In this document: positions 1 to 8,545 of the stretch, piece after piece
Layout of the letters: the number at the start of each line of letters is the position of its first letter
Numbering within the stretch: the stretch's first letter is position 1
NCBI GenBank assembly: GCA_902362595.1
Contig: CABIXF010000025.1
Coordinates: 1 to 55,980, forward strand
Reading direction: 5' to 3'
Origin: Bacteroidaceae bacterium
GTDB lineage: Bacteria > Bacteroidota > Bacteroidia > Bacteroidales > Bacteroidaceae
Length of the DNA: 55,980 nucleotides
Notes under the pieces: generated by a model
Seen by the model: only the letters and a program-made list of their open reading frames with translations
What the model was told of the DNA's origin: nothing
The model's database searches: none
Translations under genes and position numbers: made by a program

Positions 1-68
1 TCATCTATTCTTTGTGGGAAAAGGACGATTTGATTGGGATTGTAAGAACGAAAATGTATCTTTGCCAT
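1..68 (-). CDS. IS1182-type transposase, N-terminal fragment cut by the left edge
   Basis: Read on the minus strand from the ATG at 68-66, this encodes MAKIHFRSYNPNQIVLFPQR and then runs off the window. The start resembles N-termini of IS1182-family DDE transposases of Bacteroidales. The identity is supported by the right end of the window, where the same protein continues on the plus strand with the family-like segment HPRMMLKAVLYAYMNNIYS. Positions 1-42 are a perfect inverted copy of 55774-55815. A TAnnTTTG-like box (TATCTTTA on the minus strand, 93-86) lies just upstream. Only about 22 codons are visible, so whether the element is intact outside the window is unknown. Confidence 0.75.
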   Translation of the reverse strand, partial: MAKIHFRSYNPNQIVLFPQRID

Positions 69-83
69 ATTACTTTGCTTATG

Positions 84-106
84 CCTAAAGATACAAAATC
101 TTTAGG
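84..106. repeat. Perfect palindrome upstream of the transposase start
   Basis: CCTAAAGAT, a five-base spacer ACAAA, then ATCTTTAGG: a perfect 9-bp inverted repeat 16 bp upstream of the transposase ATG. On the minus strand its proximal arm contains TATCTTTA, one base off the Bacteroidetes -7 consensus. It could therefore overlap the transposase promoter, act as a repressor site, or form a hairpin at the IS end. The exact IS terminus cannot be fixed from one copy. Confidence 0.6.
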
Positions 107-111
107 TAATA

Positions 112-145
112 ACAACGCCTCGGCTTGGGAAAGTCGGGGCGTTGT
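112..145. repeat. 15-bp stem, GGGA-loop hairpin near the IS end
   Basis: ACAACGCC (112-119) pairs with GGCGTTGT (138-145). The stem continues through a T120/G137 wobble and CGGCTT (121-126) with AAGTCG (131-136), closed by a four-base loop (127-130). No T-tract follows on either strand, so this is not a standard intrinsic terminator. It may be a subterminal IS structure that blocks read-through or translation from outside, or an unrelated intergenic hairpin. Confidence 0.6.
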
Positions 146-146
146 C

Positions 147-184
147 ATAAAAAAAGAGGGTATGCTTTTTGACACACCCTCTTT
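147..184 (-). terminator. Intrinsic terminator of the thrE-like gene
   Basis: On the minus strand AAAGAGGGT (184-176) and ACCCTCTTT (161-153) form a 9-bp stem around a 14-base loop, followed at once by more T residues. It lies 55 bp past the stop of the exporter gene that ends at 239, in the right orientation for it. Confidence 0.85.
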
Positions 185-238
185 GTTGTCAGAAGCCTCC
201 CGGCTCCTTTTATAGAATAAGATGAACGAACTTTTCAA

Positions 239-1624
239 TTACCATTCCACAAACTTACCACGTGCGCGACGTTCTTTCAATATCGCAGCCAAACGCTTAT
301 TCTTGGATGCCGCAATAAAACGACGACCAAAAATATTAGGAATAGCAACCCCCAAGGCAATGCACATAATAACTAAACCAGAATTCACTCCACTCTCAAT
401 GGCTTTCATCAATGGAGTAACCTGATCGATGGATTGTACATTCATATTTATCAATCCAAACAGCATACGATACATCAGTACCCCCGGAATCATCGGAATA
501 ACCGACGGAATGGTCAGCACGTGATTCGGCACATGGAACCAGTGTACGGCCTTGATGGCAATCAGGCTGACGAGTACAGAGCCGGAAAAGGAACCGATAA
601 CAAGTCCCATGTCCAAACCGATATTATTGGTACTCGGTCCCAAATTTACAAAATTTCGGGTACAAACCGCAATGATACCTCCAATGGCTACCACCCACAA
701 CAGGCGACGCTGGATATTGAATATCATCGAGAAGCCCATGGCCGAAATAGCCGCTGCAATGGCATATTCCCAATATTTATGATGAGGAACCATACTGATG
801 GTAGGGAAGAAATTATCGATATGGCAGAGCTTCACCGCAAACGCGATACCGAATGCCATGGCCGCCACCATCAAAAGGGTGTTCACCGCCCGTACAATAC
901 CTACCTGAATGTAATTGTCGAGCATATCGTCCACAAAATTAATCAAAGGAACACCCGGCACAATAAAGAGCGCACAAGCCAGCAACGGATGCCAGGGAGT
1001 AGACGTCCATTCAGCCGGCAACAAAGTAGAAGCCCAAGCAATGATGGTAGCCACAAAGGCAGAAATGGCGATACCCATATAGTGGTTCAAACCAGATTCA
1101 TTACATATCTGACGAAGACGCATACCCAATATAGCCGCGATGGAAGCATACAGGAATGCCATCCAGTCACAACCGAACTGAATACAGAATCCGCCACACG
1201 CAAAACCTGCACCGACAGCCACCTGCCAGGGAGTGTAATTACGTTTCTTCTTACGAATATTCTCCAGTTCTTCTTCATACTGGTCCAGCGTGTAATCCTG
1301 CTCAATGGCACGCCATGAAAGTTTGCTCACCTCCGAAATGGCCGTCATATTCACACCGTGACCTTCAATCCGCTGAAACTTGGTGAAAGAATAATCTCCG
1401 TCACTCACATTCACCATCAGCATCGTAAAACTGACATTGATATGGAGCTTCTCTTCAGGGATGCCAAGGTAAGCAGCCGTACGTTTCATGTTTCTTACAA
1501 TACGGTTCGTATCGGCCAGACTCTCTACCAATAATTTACCCGTACGCAACAATAAATCCACTCTACGATGCAGCAACTGATCGTGAGCCTTTACAGTCGT
1601 CTCTAAATGTTCCTCTAATATCAT
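239..1624 (-). CDS. Threonine/serine exporter family protein (fused ThrE)
   Basis: A 461-residue inner-membrane protein of the ThrE family, which exports threonine and serine by proton antiport in Corynebacterium. The soluble N-terminal part (about 1-130) precedes roughly ten hydrophobic segments (about 135-440). This matches a single-chain fusion of the ThrE (DUF1212) and ThrE_2 (DUF3815) halves, which are separate genes in many bacteria. The C-terminus is basic and cytoplasmic-looking. It has its own minus-strand -7 box (TAACTTTG at 1649-1656) and terminator (147-184), so it appears monocistronic, divergent from the gene at 1709. The family is confident; the substrate is inferred. Confidence 0.88.
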   Translation of the reverse strand: MILEEHLETTVKAHDQLLHRRVDLLLRTGKLLVESLADTNRIVRNMKRTAAYLGIPEEKLHINVSFTMLMVNVSDGDYSFTKFQRIEGHGVNMTAISEVSKLSWRAIEQDYTLDQYEEELENIRKKKRNYTPWQVAVGAGFACGGFCIQFGCDWMAFLYASIAAILGMRLRQICNESGLNHYMGIAISAFVATIIAWASTLLPAEWTSTPWHPLLACALFIVPGVPLINFVDDMLDNYIQVGIVRAVNTLLMVAAMAFGIAFAVKLCHIDNFFPTISMVPHHKYWEYAIAAAISAMGFSMIFNIQRRLLWVVAIGGIIAVCTRNFVNLGPSTNNIGLDMGLVIGSFSGSVLVSLIAIKAVHWFHVPNHVLTIPSVIPMIPGVLMYRMLFGLINMNVQSIDQVTPLMKAIESGVNSGLVIMCIALGVAIPNIFGRRFIAASKNKRLAAILKERRARGKFVEW

Positions 1625-1648
1625 TTTGTTTAAAGATTATTTCGGGCG

Positions 1649-1656
1649 CAAAGTTA
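1649..1656 (-). promoter_or_regulatory. -7 promoter element for the thrE-like gene
   Basis: TAACTTTG on the minus strand matches the Bacteroidetes TAnnTTTG consensus. It is 24 bp upstream of the ATG at 1624 and diverges from the promoter of the gene at 1709. Confidence 0.65.
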
Positions 1657-1678
1657 CGAAAAATATCAATTCTATTCG

Positions 1679-1686
1679 TACCTTTG
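1679..1686 (+). promoter_or_regulatory. -7 promoter element for the YgbA-like gene
   Basis: TACCTTTG matches TAnnTTTG and lies 22 bp before the ATG at 1709. A start near 1692 would give a leader of under 20 nt that includes the minimal reading frame at 1701-1712. Confidence 0.65.
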
Positions 1687-1708
1687 TAAATCGAAGTTCC
1701 ATGTTAAT

Positions 1709-2014
1709 ATGAATAAACTTTCACGGAGAGAAGAAGAGAAACAGACCGTAGAACAGATGATTCGCTTCTATTGCAGACATAAAGAAGGGAATACTACCCT
1801 CTGCAAAGACTGCAAAGAGCTATTGGAGTATGCCCACCAGAGATTGTCGCATTGTCCTTTCGGGGAACAGAAGAAAACTTGCCGGCAATGCCCTGTCCAC
1901 TGCTACCGCCCGCAAATGAAACAGAAAATAAAGGAAGTCATGCGATACGCAGGTCCCCGCATGCTTTGGCATCACCCAATCTGGACCCTCAAACATTTGT
2001 GGAGAGAGCGGTGA
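1709..2014 (+). CDS. YgbA-type (nitrous oxide-stimulated promoter) family protein
   Basis: A small soluble 101-residue protein rich in paired cysteines: CKDC near residue 34, CPFG, CRQC and CP-HC near 65-72. This pattern and the basic C-terminal half (RPQMKQKIKEVMRYAGPRM) match the YgbA_NO family, named from the NO/NsrR-responsive E. coli gene. The cysteines suggest metal or Fe-S binding; no enzymatic role is established. It has its own -7 box at 1679-1686 and a terminator directly after the stop, so it is a single-gene unit between the exporter and the RND operon. The preceding ATG at 1701 opens only a three-codon frame whose TGA overlaps this start. Confidence 0.85.
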   Translation: MNKLSRREEEKQTVEQMIRFYCRHKEGNTTLCKDCKELLEYAHQRLSHCPFGEQKKTCRQCPVHCYRPQMKQKIKEVMRYAGPRMLWHHPIWTLKHLWRER

Positions 2015-2038
2015 CCACACCCAATGTGTGGATTTTTT
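2015..2038 (+). terminator. Intrinsic terminator after the YgbA-like gene
   Basis: CCACAC (2015-2020), loop CCAAT, GTGTGG (2026-2031), then ATTTTTT. The stem starts on the base right after the stop codon, separating this gene from the efflux operon. Confidence 0.85.
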
Positions 2039-2123
2039 CCACAATAATCTGTAAAATTCCCCAATACTTCCTTATCAGAAAGGGAAGGGAGTCTACTGAT
2101 TTTCAGCTTATAAAACATTTTTG

Positions 2124-2131
2124 TAACTTTG
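2124..2131 (+). promoter_or_regulatory. -7 promoter element of the RND efflux operon
   Basis: TAACTTTG is a full match to TAnnTTTG. Transcription would start near 2138, about 55 bp before the ATG at 2194. No regulator gene is adjacent, so any regulation is encoded elsewhere. Confidence 0.65.
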
Positions 2132-2193
2132 GCACGAATCTTGTCGGCCATTTTAGAGATAATGGCATCTAAAACTATAAAAAAATTGAACTT

Positions 2194-3390
2194 ATGAAAC
2201 GCTTTTTGACTAGGAAAGAATTAAAGGTAAAAAGAAAGGAAATGATTTACATGGTTATTGGCATCGCAGTCATTTTATCCATCTATTTTATTTTTACCCG
2301 AGAAAAGAAACCCGTAGCTGAAATCCCTGTTGTTTCCGTCATGCCTGCCAGCCGGCAGAACGTACAAATATTCGGTGAATATGTAGGACGAGTCCGTGCG
2401 CAGCAGTTTGTGGAAGTACGTGCACGTGTAGAAGGATTTCTGGAACAGATGCTGTTTGAAGAGGGTACCTCAGTCAAGCGGAATCAGGTATTGTTCATCA
2501 TCAACCAAGACCAATATCGCGCCAAAGCAGACAAAGTACGCGCCCAGCTGAAGAAAGATGAAGCACAGGCACAGAAAGCCAAACGTGACCTGGAGCGTAT
2601 CCGCCCGCTTTACGAACAGAACGCAGCCAGCCAACTGGACCTGGACAATGCGGTAGCAGCGTATGAGACAGCCGTCGCCAGTGTAGGAATGAGTAAGGCC
2701 GACTTGGAACAGGCCGAACAGGAACTGGGCTACACAGTGGTACGCTCCCCTATCTCCGGACAAATCAGTGAACGTCACGTCGATTTGGGTACATTAGTCG
2801 GCAGCAGCGGAAAATCCCTGTTGGCTACCATCGTAAAGAGCGATACCATCCTCGTAGACTTCAGCATGACCGCACTTGATTACCTGAAAAGCAAGGAAAG
2901 AAACGTGACTTTCGGACAGAAAGATTCTACCCGTTCTTGGCAGCCCACCGTCACCATCACCTTGCCGGACAACAGCGTCTATGAACACAAAGGACTGGTA
3001 GACTTTGCCGCTCCTCAGGTAAACCCGAAAACAGGAACTTTCTCCGTACGTGCCGAACTGGCCAATCCGGACCATGTATTACTGCCGGGACAGTTCACCA
3101 AAGTAAAAGTGTTGCTCGACGTACGTGAAAATGCCACCGTCGTTCCCCAAAAAGCCCTGATTATTGAAAAGGGAGGAGCCCATATTTTCGTCATGCGGAA
3201 AGACTCGACCGTGGAAAGACGTTTCATCGAGCTTGGCCCTGAATTCGGAAACGACGTGGTAGTGGAACGTGGATTGTCTGCCGGAGAAATGATTGTGTAC
3301 GAAGGTTTCCACAAACTGGCTCCGGGAATGAAGGTCCGTGTGCAAGACCCCGCCCAACTTGAAAACGAAGCGAAAAAAGAGGAAGAATAA
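2194..3390 (+). CDS. RND efflux periplasmic adaptor (AcrA/MexA type)
   Basis: A 398-residue membrane-fusion protein that bridges the inner-membrane pump and the outer-membrane channel. An N-terminal basic stretch and one membrane helix (about 17-36) anchor it; there is no lipobox, unlike E. coli AcrA. The split biotinyl-lipoyl domain is visible as RVEGFLEQMLFEEGTSVKR (about 74-92) and VVRSPISGQISERHVDLG (about 181-198), flanking a helical hairpin rich in Lys, Glu and Ala. The beta-barrel and membrane-proximal domains follow, and the last 20 residues are charged. It is the first gene of a three-gene operon, 21 bp before the pump. The substrate is unknown. Confidence 0.95.
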   Translation: MKRFLTRKELKVKRKEMIYMVIGIAVILSIYFIFTREKKPVAEIPVVSVMPASRQNVQIFGEYVGRVRAQQFVEVRARVEGFLEQMLFEEGTSVKRNQVLFIINQDQYRAKADKVRAQLKKDEAQAQKAKRDLERIRPLYEQNAASQLDLDNAVAAYETAVASVGMSKADLEQAEQELGYTVVRSPISGQISERHVDLGTLVGSSGKSLLATIVKSDTILVDFSMTALDYLKSKERNVTFGQKDSTRSWQPTVTITLPDNSVYEHKGLVDFAAPQVNPKTGTFSVRAELANPDHVLLPGQFTKVKVLLDVRENATVVPQKALIIEKGGAHIFVMRKDSTVERRFIELGPEFGNDVVVERGLSAGEMIVYEGFHKLAPGMKVRVQDPAQLENEAKKEEE

Positions 3391-3411
3391 TCCACCTAAA
3401 CGAAATTACGC

Positions 3412-6400
3412 ATGAAAGTCAGCTTTTTCATTGACAGGCCCGTATTCTCGGCCGTCATCTCCATATTGATTGTAATCGTAGGTATCATTGGCCTGATGAT
3501 GCTGCCTATCGACCAGTACCCGCAGATTACTCCCCCCGTAGTCAAAATCAGTGCTTCCTATCCGGGAGCCAGTGCCGTGACCGTATCGCAGGCAGTAGCT
3601 ACCCCTATCGAACAGGAACTCAACGGAACACCGGGCATGCTTTACATGGAATCCAGCAGTTCCAACTCCGGAGGTTTCTCTGCCACAGTTACTTTCGACA
3701 TCTCTGCCGACCCAGACTTGGCAGCCGTGGAAATCCAGAACCGTATCAAACTGGCGGAATCCCGACTGCCCGCAGAAGTGATTCAGAATGGTATTTCGGT
3801 GGAGAAGCAGGCTCCAAGCCAGCTGATGACTCTCTGCTTGACTTCCAACGACCCGAAGTTTGACGAAATCTACCTGAGTAACTTCGCCACGTTGAACGTA
3901 CTTGATTTGCTCCGCCGTATTCCGGGAGTAGGACGTATTTCCAATATCGGTAGCCGTTACTATGCCATGCAAATCTGGGTAGACCCTGCCAAGCTGGCCA
4001 ACTTCGGACTTACCGTACAGGATGTGCAGAATGCCCTGAAAGACCAGAACCGTGAATCGGCCGCCGGTGTGCTCGGACAGCAACCCATGAACGGAGTGGA
4101 CATCACCGTTCCCATCACAGCACAAGGACGTTTGTCATCGGCCTCCCAGTTTGAGGAAATCGTGCTGCGTGCCAATCCGGACGGCTCACTCATCCGTATG
4201 CGCGATGTGGCCCGTGTGTCTTTGGAAGCTTCTTCCTACAGCACGGAAAGTGGTATCAACGGCGGAAACGCAGCCATTCTGGGTATTTACATGCTTCCGG
4301 GAGCCAACGCCATGGAGGTGGCCCAGAGCGTGAAAGACGCCATGAAAGAAATCAGCAAGAGTTTCCCGGAAGGAATGGAATACAACTTCCCGTTCGACAT
4401 GACGGATTATATCTCGGAATCCATACACGAAGTGTACAAAACGCTGTTCGAGGCCTTGTTCCTGGTGATTGTCGTGGTATTCCTTTCTTTGCAGAACTGG
4501 CGTGCCACACTGATTCCGGTAGTAGCCGTACCGATTTCTTTGATTGGTACTTTCGGCTTCATGCTGATATTCGGTTTCTCGCTCAACATCCTGACCTTGC
4601 TGGGACTGGTACTTGCCATCGGTATTGTGGTGGACGATGCCATCGTGGTAGTGGAAAACGTGGAGCGTATTATGGATGAAGAAAAACTCAGCCCGTATGA
4701 AGCTACCAAGAAAGCCATGGAGGGACTGGTGGGTGCCATCATCGCCACCTCATTGGTACTGGCTGCCGTATTCGTTCCGGTTAGCTTCCTTTCCGGTATC
4801 ACCGGACAGCTGTACCGTCAATTTACGGTCACCATTGTGGTTTCAGTGCTTCTTTCTACGGTAGTAGCCTTGACGTTGAGTCCGGTAATGTGTTCACTCA
4901 TCCTGCGCCCGGTTGATCCGAACAAACCCAAGAACAGAGTGTTCCACTTCATCAACAAATGGCTGGCCATCGGAAACAACAAATACATTGTCTATATCAA
5001 GCGTGTCATCAAGAATCCGCGCCGTGTAATGGTCGGTTTCGGAATGGTATTGATTTTCATCTATATGTTCCACCGGTTGGTGCCCACCAGCTTCCTTCCG
5101 GTTGAAGACCAAGGTTATTTCACCGTGGAACTGGAGCTTCCGGAAACCGCCACTTTGGAAAGGACCCGCGCTGTGACCGACCGGGCTGTAGATTTCATCA
5201 TGAAGGATCCGGCCGTGGAATACGTACAGAACGTAACTGGTAGCAGCCCACGTGTAGGAACCAGTCAGGCCAGAAGCCAGCTGACCGTCATCCTGAAGGA
5301 ATGGAAAGAACGTGACAATACGACTATTGACGAAGTGATGGACAGAATACAGAAAGAACTGGAGACTTATCCAGAAAGTAAGGTCTACCTTTCTACGCCT
5401 CCGGTCATTCCGGGTCTGGGTACGGCCGGCGGTTTCGAGATGCAGCTGGAAGCTCGTGGTGACGCCACTTACGACGACCTGGTACGGGCTACCGATACCT
5501 TGATGTATTATGCCTCCCAACGAAAAGAGATTACAGGACTTTCTTCCTCTCTGCAGGCTGAGATTCCTCAGCTCTACTTCGATGTAGACCGGGATAAAGT
5601 AAAACTCTCTGGAGTGCCGATGGCGGATGTGTTCTCAACCATGAAAGCATACACTGGTTCAGTATATGTGAACGACTTCAACATGTTCAACCGCATCTAC
5701 CGTGTGTACATTCAGGCAGAAGCGCCTTACCGCCGTGAACGTGACAACATCGGCTTGTTCTTCGTACGCGGTTCGGACGGCAACATGATTCCGCTGACAG
5801 CTTTGGGCAACACGGATTATACTACCGGACCAGGAAGCATCAAACGTTTCAACATGTTCAATACTTCCATCATTCGAGGTACTACCGCCAACGGGGCCAG
5901 TTCCGGACAGGTGATGGAACTGTTGGAACAGATTGCCCGTGAAAAACTGCCCGAAAACATCGGAGTGGAATGGAGTGGTCTTTCCTACCAGGAAAAGCAG
6001 GCTGGCGGACAAACCGGACTTATACTGGCACTGGTATTCCTGTTCGTATTCCTGTTCCTGGCTGCCCTTTATGAAAGCTGGACCGTCCCCATTGCCGTAT
6101 TGATTTCACTTCCGGTAGCCGTGTTGGGAGCCTATGCAGGTATTACCCTCTGCGGATTGGAAAACGATACCTACTTCCAGATTGGTCTGGTTATGTTGAT
6201 TGGTCTGGCCGCCAAGAACGCCATCCTGATTGTAGAATTCGCCAAGGACGAGGTGGACAAGGGACGCGACATCGTAGAATCGGCTCTCCATGCAGCCAGC
6301 CTGCGTTTCCGTCCGATTCTGATGACCTCACTGGCCTTTATCCTCGGTATGCTTCCGATGGTGCTTGCCACCGGGCCGGGTTCTGCCAGCCGACAGGCCA

Positions 6401-6516
6401 TCGGTACAGGTGTCTTCTTTGGAATGATTGTGGCAGTTACCGTAGGTATCCTGCTCGTACCGTTCTTCTTTGTAATGATTTACAAAGCCACTCATAAAAT
6501 GAAAGTGAAAAAGTAA
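3412..6516 (+). CDS. RND multidrug efflux pump, HAE1 (AcrB/MexB) type
   Basis: A 1034-residue inner-membrane proton antiporter with the standard RND layout: helix 1 (about 9-28), a large periplasmic loop, helices 2-6, a second loop, helices 8-12. The proton-relay acidic pair is present as Asp408-Asp409 in GIVVDDAIVVVENVER. The helix-6 region (FVPVSFLSGITGQLYRQF) and the C-terminal GLAAKNAILIVEFAKD are intact. The length is typical of full pumps, and no frameshift is seen. It lies 21 bp after the adaptor and 17 bp before the outer-membrane channel gene. It probably expels hydrophobic drugs, bile acids or detergents; the specific substrate is inference. Confidence 0.97.
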   Translation: MKVSFFIDRPVFSAVISILIVIVGIIGLMMLPIDQYPQITPPVVKISASYPGASAVTVSQAVATPIEQELNGTPGMLYMESSSSNSGGFSATVTFDISADPDLAAVEIQNRIKLAESRLPAEVIQNGISVEKQAPSQLMTLCLTSNDPKFDEIYLSNFATLNVLDLLRRIPGVGRISNIGSRYYAMQIWVDPAKLANFGLTVQDVQNALKDQNRESAAGVLGQQPMNGVDITVPITAQGRLSSASQFEEIVLRANPDGSLIRMRDVARVSLEASSYSTESGINGGNAAILGIYMLPGANAMEVAQSVKDAMKEISKSFPEGMEYNFPFDMTDYISESIHEVYKTLFEALFLVIVVVFLSLQNWRATLIPVVAVPISLIGTFGFMLIFGFSLNILTLLGLVLAIGIVVDDAIVVVENVERIMDEEKLSPYEATKKAMEGLVGAIIATSLVLAAVFVPVSFLSGITGQLYRQFTVTIVVSVLLSTVVALTLSPVMCSLILRPVDPNKPKNRVFHFINKWLAIGNNKYIVYIKRVIKNPRRVMVGFGMVLIFIYMFHRLVPTSFLPVEDQGYFTVELELPETATLERTRAVTDRAVDFIMKDPAVEYVQNVTGSSPRVGTSQARSQLTVILKEWKERDNTTIDEVMDRIQKELETYPESKVYLSTPPVIPGLGTAGGFEMQLEARGDATYDDLVRATDTLMYYASQRKEITGLSSSLQAEIPQLYFDVDRDKVKLSGVPMADVFSTMKAYTGSVYVNDFNMFNRIYRVYIQAEAPYRRERDNIGLFFVRGSDGNMIPLTALGNTDYTTGPGSIKRFNMFNTSIIRGTTANGASSGQVMELLEQIAREKLPENIGVEWSGLSYQEKQAGGQTGLILALVFLFVFLFLAALYESWTVPIAVLISLPVAVLGAYAGITLCGLENDTYFQIGLVMLIGLAAKNAILIVEFAKDEVDKGRDIVESALHAASLRFRPILMTSLAFILGMLPMVLATGPGSASRQAIGTGVFFGMIVAVTVGILLVPFFFVMIYKATHKMKVKK

Positions 6517-6533
6517 ACTTACAGATGTAACTT

Positions 6534-7919
6534 ATGAAACCGACTAACAAATTATACCGCCTTTTACTCATTTCCGTAGCAGCCCTTCTGATGGGGGGCT
6601 GCAAAATCGGGAAACAATATACCCGCCCCAAAATGGAACTGCCTGTCACCCTTGACAGCACCAGCGTAGACTCCACATCCATCGGTGACTATCCCTGGGA
6701 ACAGATGTACACCGATACCATCCTCCAACAGCTCATCCAGAAGACGCTGGACTACAACAAGGATATGCTGATTGCAGCTGCCAGGGTCAAGGAATTGGCT
6801 GCCATGAAACGGATTGATTATGCCAACCTCTTCCCTCAGTTAGGATTGAAGCTCTATGCAGAAGAAGAAGGGGAAGACTATGGGGGAAACAACTATAAAA
6901 AAGACAACCAGTACGATATCAAACTGGGAATCACATGGGAAATTGACCTGTGGGGTAACCTGCGTTGGGCAAAAGACAAGAGCATGGCCGAATTTATGGG
7001 TTCCATCGAGAACCAACGGGCCCTCCGAATGAGCCTGGTAGCACAAGTAGCACAGTCTTATTTCGAACTGGTAGCCCTCGACAACGAACTTTCTATCGTG
7101 AGAAAGACCGTAGATGCCCGCCGGGAAAGCTTGCACCTGGCACGTATCCGCTACGAAGGCGGATTGACTTCCGAAACTGCTTATCGGCAGGCTCAAGTGG
7201 AATTGGCCCGTACGGCAACCCTCGTCCCCGACCTGGAACGGAAAATCACGTTGAAACAGAATGAGATTACATTTCTGGCAGGAGAATATCCTCATGAAAT
7301 CAAGCGGGCCACCTTGCCGGAAGATGTCGTTCATTCCGCTTCACTTCCCGTAGGACTTCCTTCTTCCTTGCTGGAACGCCGACCGGATGTACGCCAAGCT
7401 GAACAGGCCGTTATTGCAGCCAATGCTGCAGTGGGAATTGCCTTTACCAACATGTTCCCCAAACTGACCTTGACGGCCACTCACGGTTCTGAAAATGAAG
7501 ATCTTTCACACATCTTCAAGTCACCTCACTACCTGTTGGCCGGAACCATCCTCCAGCCTCTTTTTGCCATGGGCAAAAACCGCGCTATCCTGAAAGCCAA
7601 GAGAGCAGCGTGCGAACAAGCTGCATACGCATACGAAAAAGCCGTATTGAACGCTTTCAAAGATGCCTACAATGCCATTGCAGAATATAATAAGGTGAAA
7701 GAAATCTACGAAACCCGCCTGCGCTTGGAACAGTCGTCCAAAATCACACTGGATCTGGCCCAGCTGCAATACATCAATGGAGTCATCGGATACATGGATT
7801 TGCTGGATGCACAGCGTGGATACCTGGATGCACAAATCAGCCTGAGCAACGCCGTACGTGACAAACAGATTACGCTGGTCAACCTCTACAAAGCCTTGGG
7901 AGGCGGCTGGAAAGAATAA
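6534..7919 (+). CDS. Outer-membrane efflux channel, TolC/NodT lipoprotein type
   Basis: A 461-residue outer-membrane factor that completes the tripartite RND pump. The N-terminus is a lipoprotein signal peptide ending in LLMGGC, with the acylated Cys at residue 23. Two OEP repeats follow, with long helical stretches and the typical family segments GGLTSETAYRQAQVELA and LLERRPDVRQAEQAVIAANAAVG. The C-terminus has QYINGVIGYMDLLDAQRGYLDAQISL. It is last in the operon and ends just before a bidirectional terminator. The trimeric channel role follows from the family. Confidence 0.96.
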   Translation: MKPTNKLYRLLLISVAALLMGGCKIGKQYTRPKMELPVTLDSTSVDSTSIGDYPWEQMYTDTILQQLIQKTLDYNKDMLIAAARVKELAAMKRIDYANLFPQLGLKLYAEEEGEDYGGNNYKKDNQYDIKLGITWEIDLWGNLRWAKDKSMAEFMGSIENQRALRMSLVAQVAQSYFELVALDNELSIVRKTVDARRESLHLARIRYEGGLTSETAYRQAQVELARTATLVPDLERKITLKQNEITFLAGEYPHEIKRATLPEDVVHSASLPVGLPSSLLERRPDVRQAEQAVIAANAAVGIAFTNMFPKLTLTATHGSENEDLSHIFKSPHYLLAGTILQPLFAMGKNRAILKAKRAACEQAAYAYEKAVLNAFKDAYNAIAEYNKVKEIYETRLRLEQSSKITLDLAQLQYINGVIGYMDLLDAQRGYLDAQISLSNAVRDKQITLVNLYKALGGGWKE

Positions 7920-7935
7920 TCCTCATATAACACAT

Positions 7936-7986
7936 AAAAAAATGCGGAAACTGGAATCATCCCCCCAGCTTCCGCATTTTTTCTTT
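7936..7986. terminator. Bidirectional terminator between efflux operon and acetyltransferase
   Basis: AAAAAATGCGGAA and CTGG on one side pair with CCAG and TTCCGCATTTTTT on the other, with a short loop near 7955-7964. The A-run and T-run make it usable on both strands, and it sits between the convergent genes ending at 7919 and 7989. Confidence 0.88.
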
Positions 7987-7988
7987 AC

Positions 7989-8525
7989 TCATACGGATGT
8001 TACGCCATATACTTTCTCATATATCTCATCCCTGATGGATGCAAAACCGGCTGTAATATCATCTGTGCCCGCGTACATCAAAAACATGGGCAGACTTTCA
8101 CCACCTTTTCTATAAGGAGGCTGTACATAGTCTTTTTCACACAGCCGGAACCCGCATCGCTGATAAAAACCGATACGCCGTCGGCTCATTTCGTCCACCG
8201 GTTTCTCTACCTCTAGAACCAAGAGTCCCGGAAACTGATTCTGGAGTTCTTCCATAATCTTCCGGCCATATCCTTTGTTGCGCACCAACGGCGAAGTAGC
8301 CAGGTGCTCCACATAAGAGAAGCCATCCAATGTCCATACGGTTATAAACCCTATCTGAAGCGTATCCTCCGCAATCAGATAACAAGTAAACGCATCGTTA
8401 TGGTCTACATTGTCACGCTGGGGCTCATCCTCTCTCCGCTCCGATTCCGGGAAAGATTCATGCCACAGATTCTCTACAAACACATACGCCTGATCCGTCG
8501 TATGAAGGGAAATAAATTGAAGCAT
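7989..8525 (-). CDS. GNAT-family N-acetyltransferase
   Basis: A 178-residue GNAT protein. The fold signature is HLATSPLVRNKGYGRKIMEELQ, the acetyl-CoA binding motif A (R/Q-x-x-G-x-G/A), near residues 94-115. The downstream RRRIGFYQRCGFRLCE is motif B. The start at 8525 (MLQFISLH) was chosen over the longer frame to 8591 because the longer version would overlap the upstream peptidase gene by 46 bp and its extra N-terminus is not GNAT-like. The acceptor substrate is unknown. It follows the M64 peptidase by 20 bp on the same strand and may be cotranscribed. Confidence 0.85.
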   Translation of the reverse strand: MLQFISLHTTDQAYVFVENLWHESFPESERREDEPQRDNVDHNDAFTCYLIAEDTLQIGFITVWTLDGFSYVEHLATSPLVRNKGYGRKIMEELQNQFPGLLVLEVEKPVDEMSRRRIGFYQRCGFRLCEKDYVQPPYRKGGESLPMFLMYAGTDDITAGFASIRDEIYEKVYGVTSV

Positions 8526-8545
8526 ACCTATAAATTTAAAGATGA

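Noticed and set aside
434..1318. Long plus-strand open frame of 294 codons
   Set aside because: It is antisense to the ThrE-like gene, has a low-complexity His/Arg/Asn-rich product and no start signals; a shadow of the real gene.
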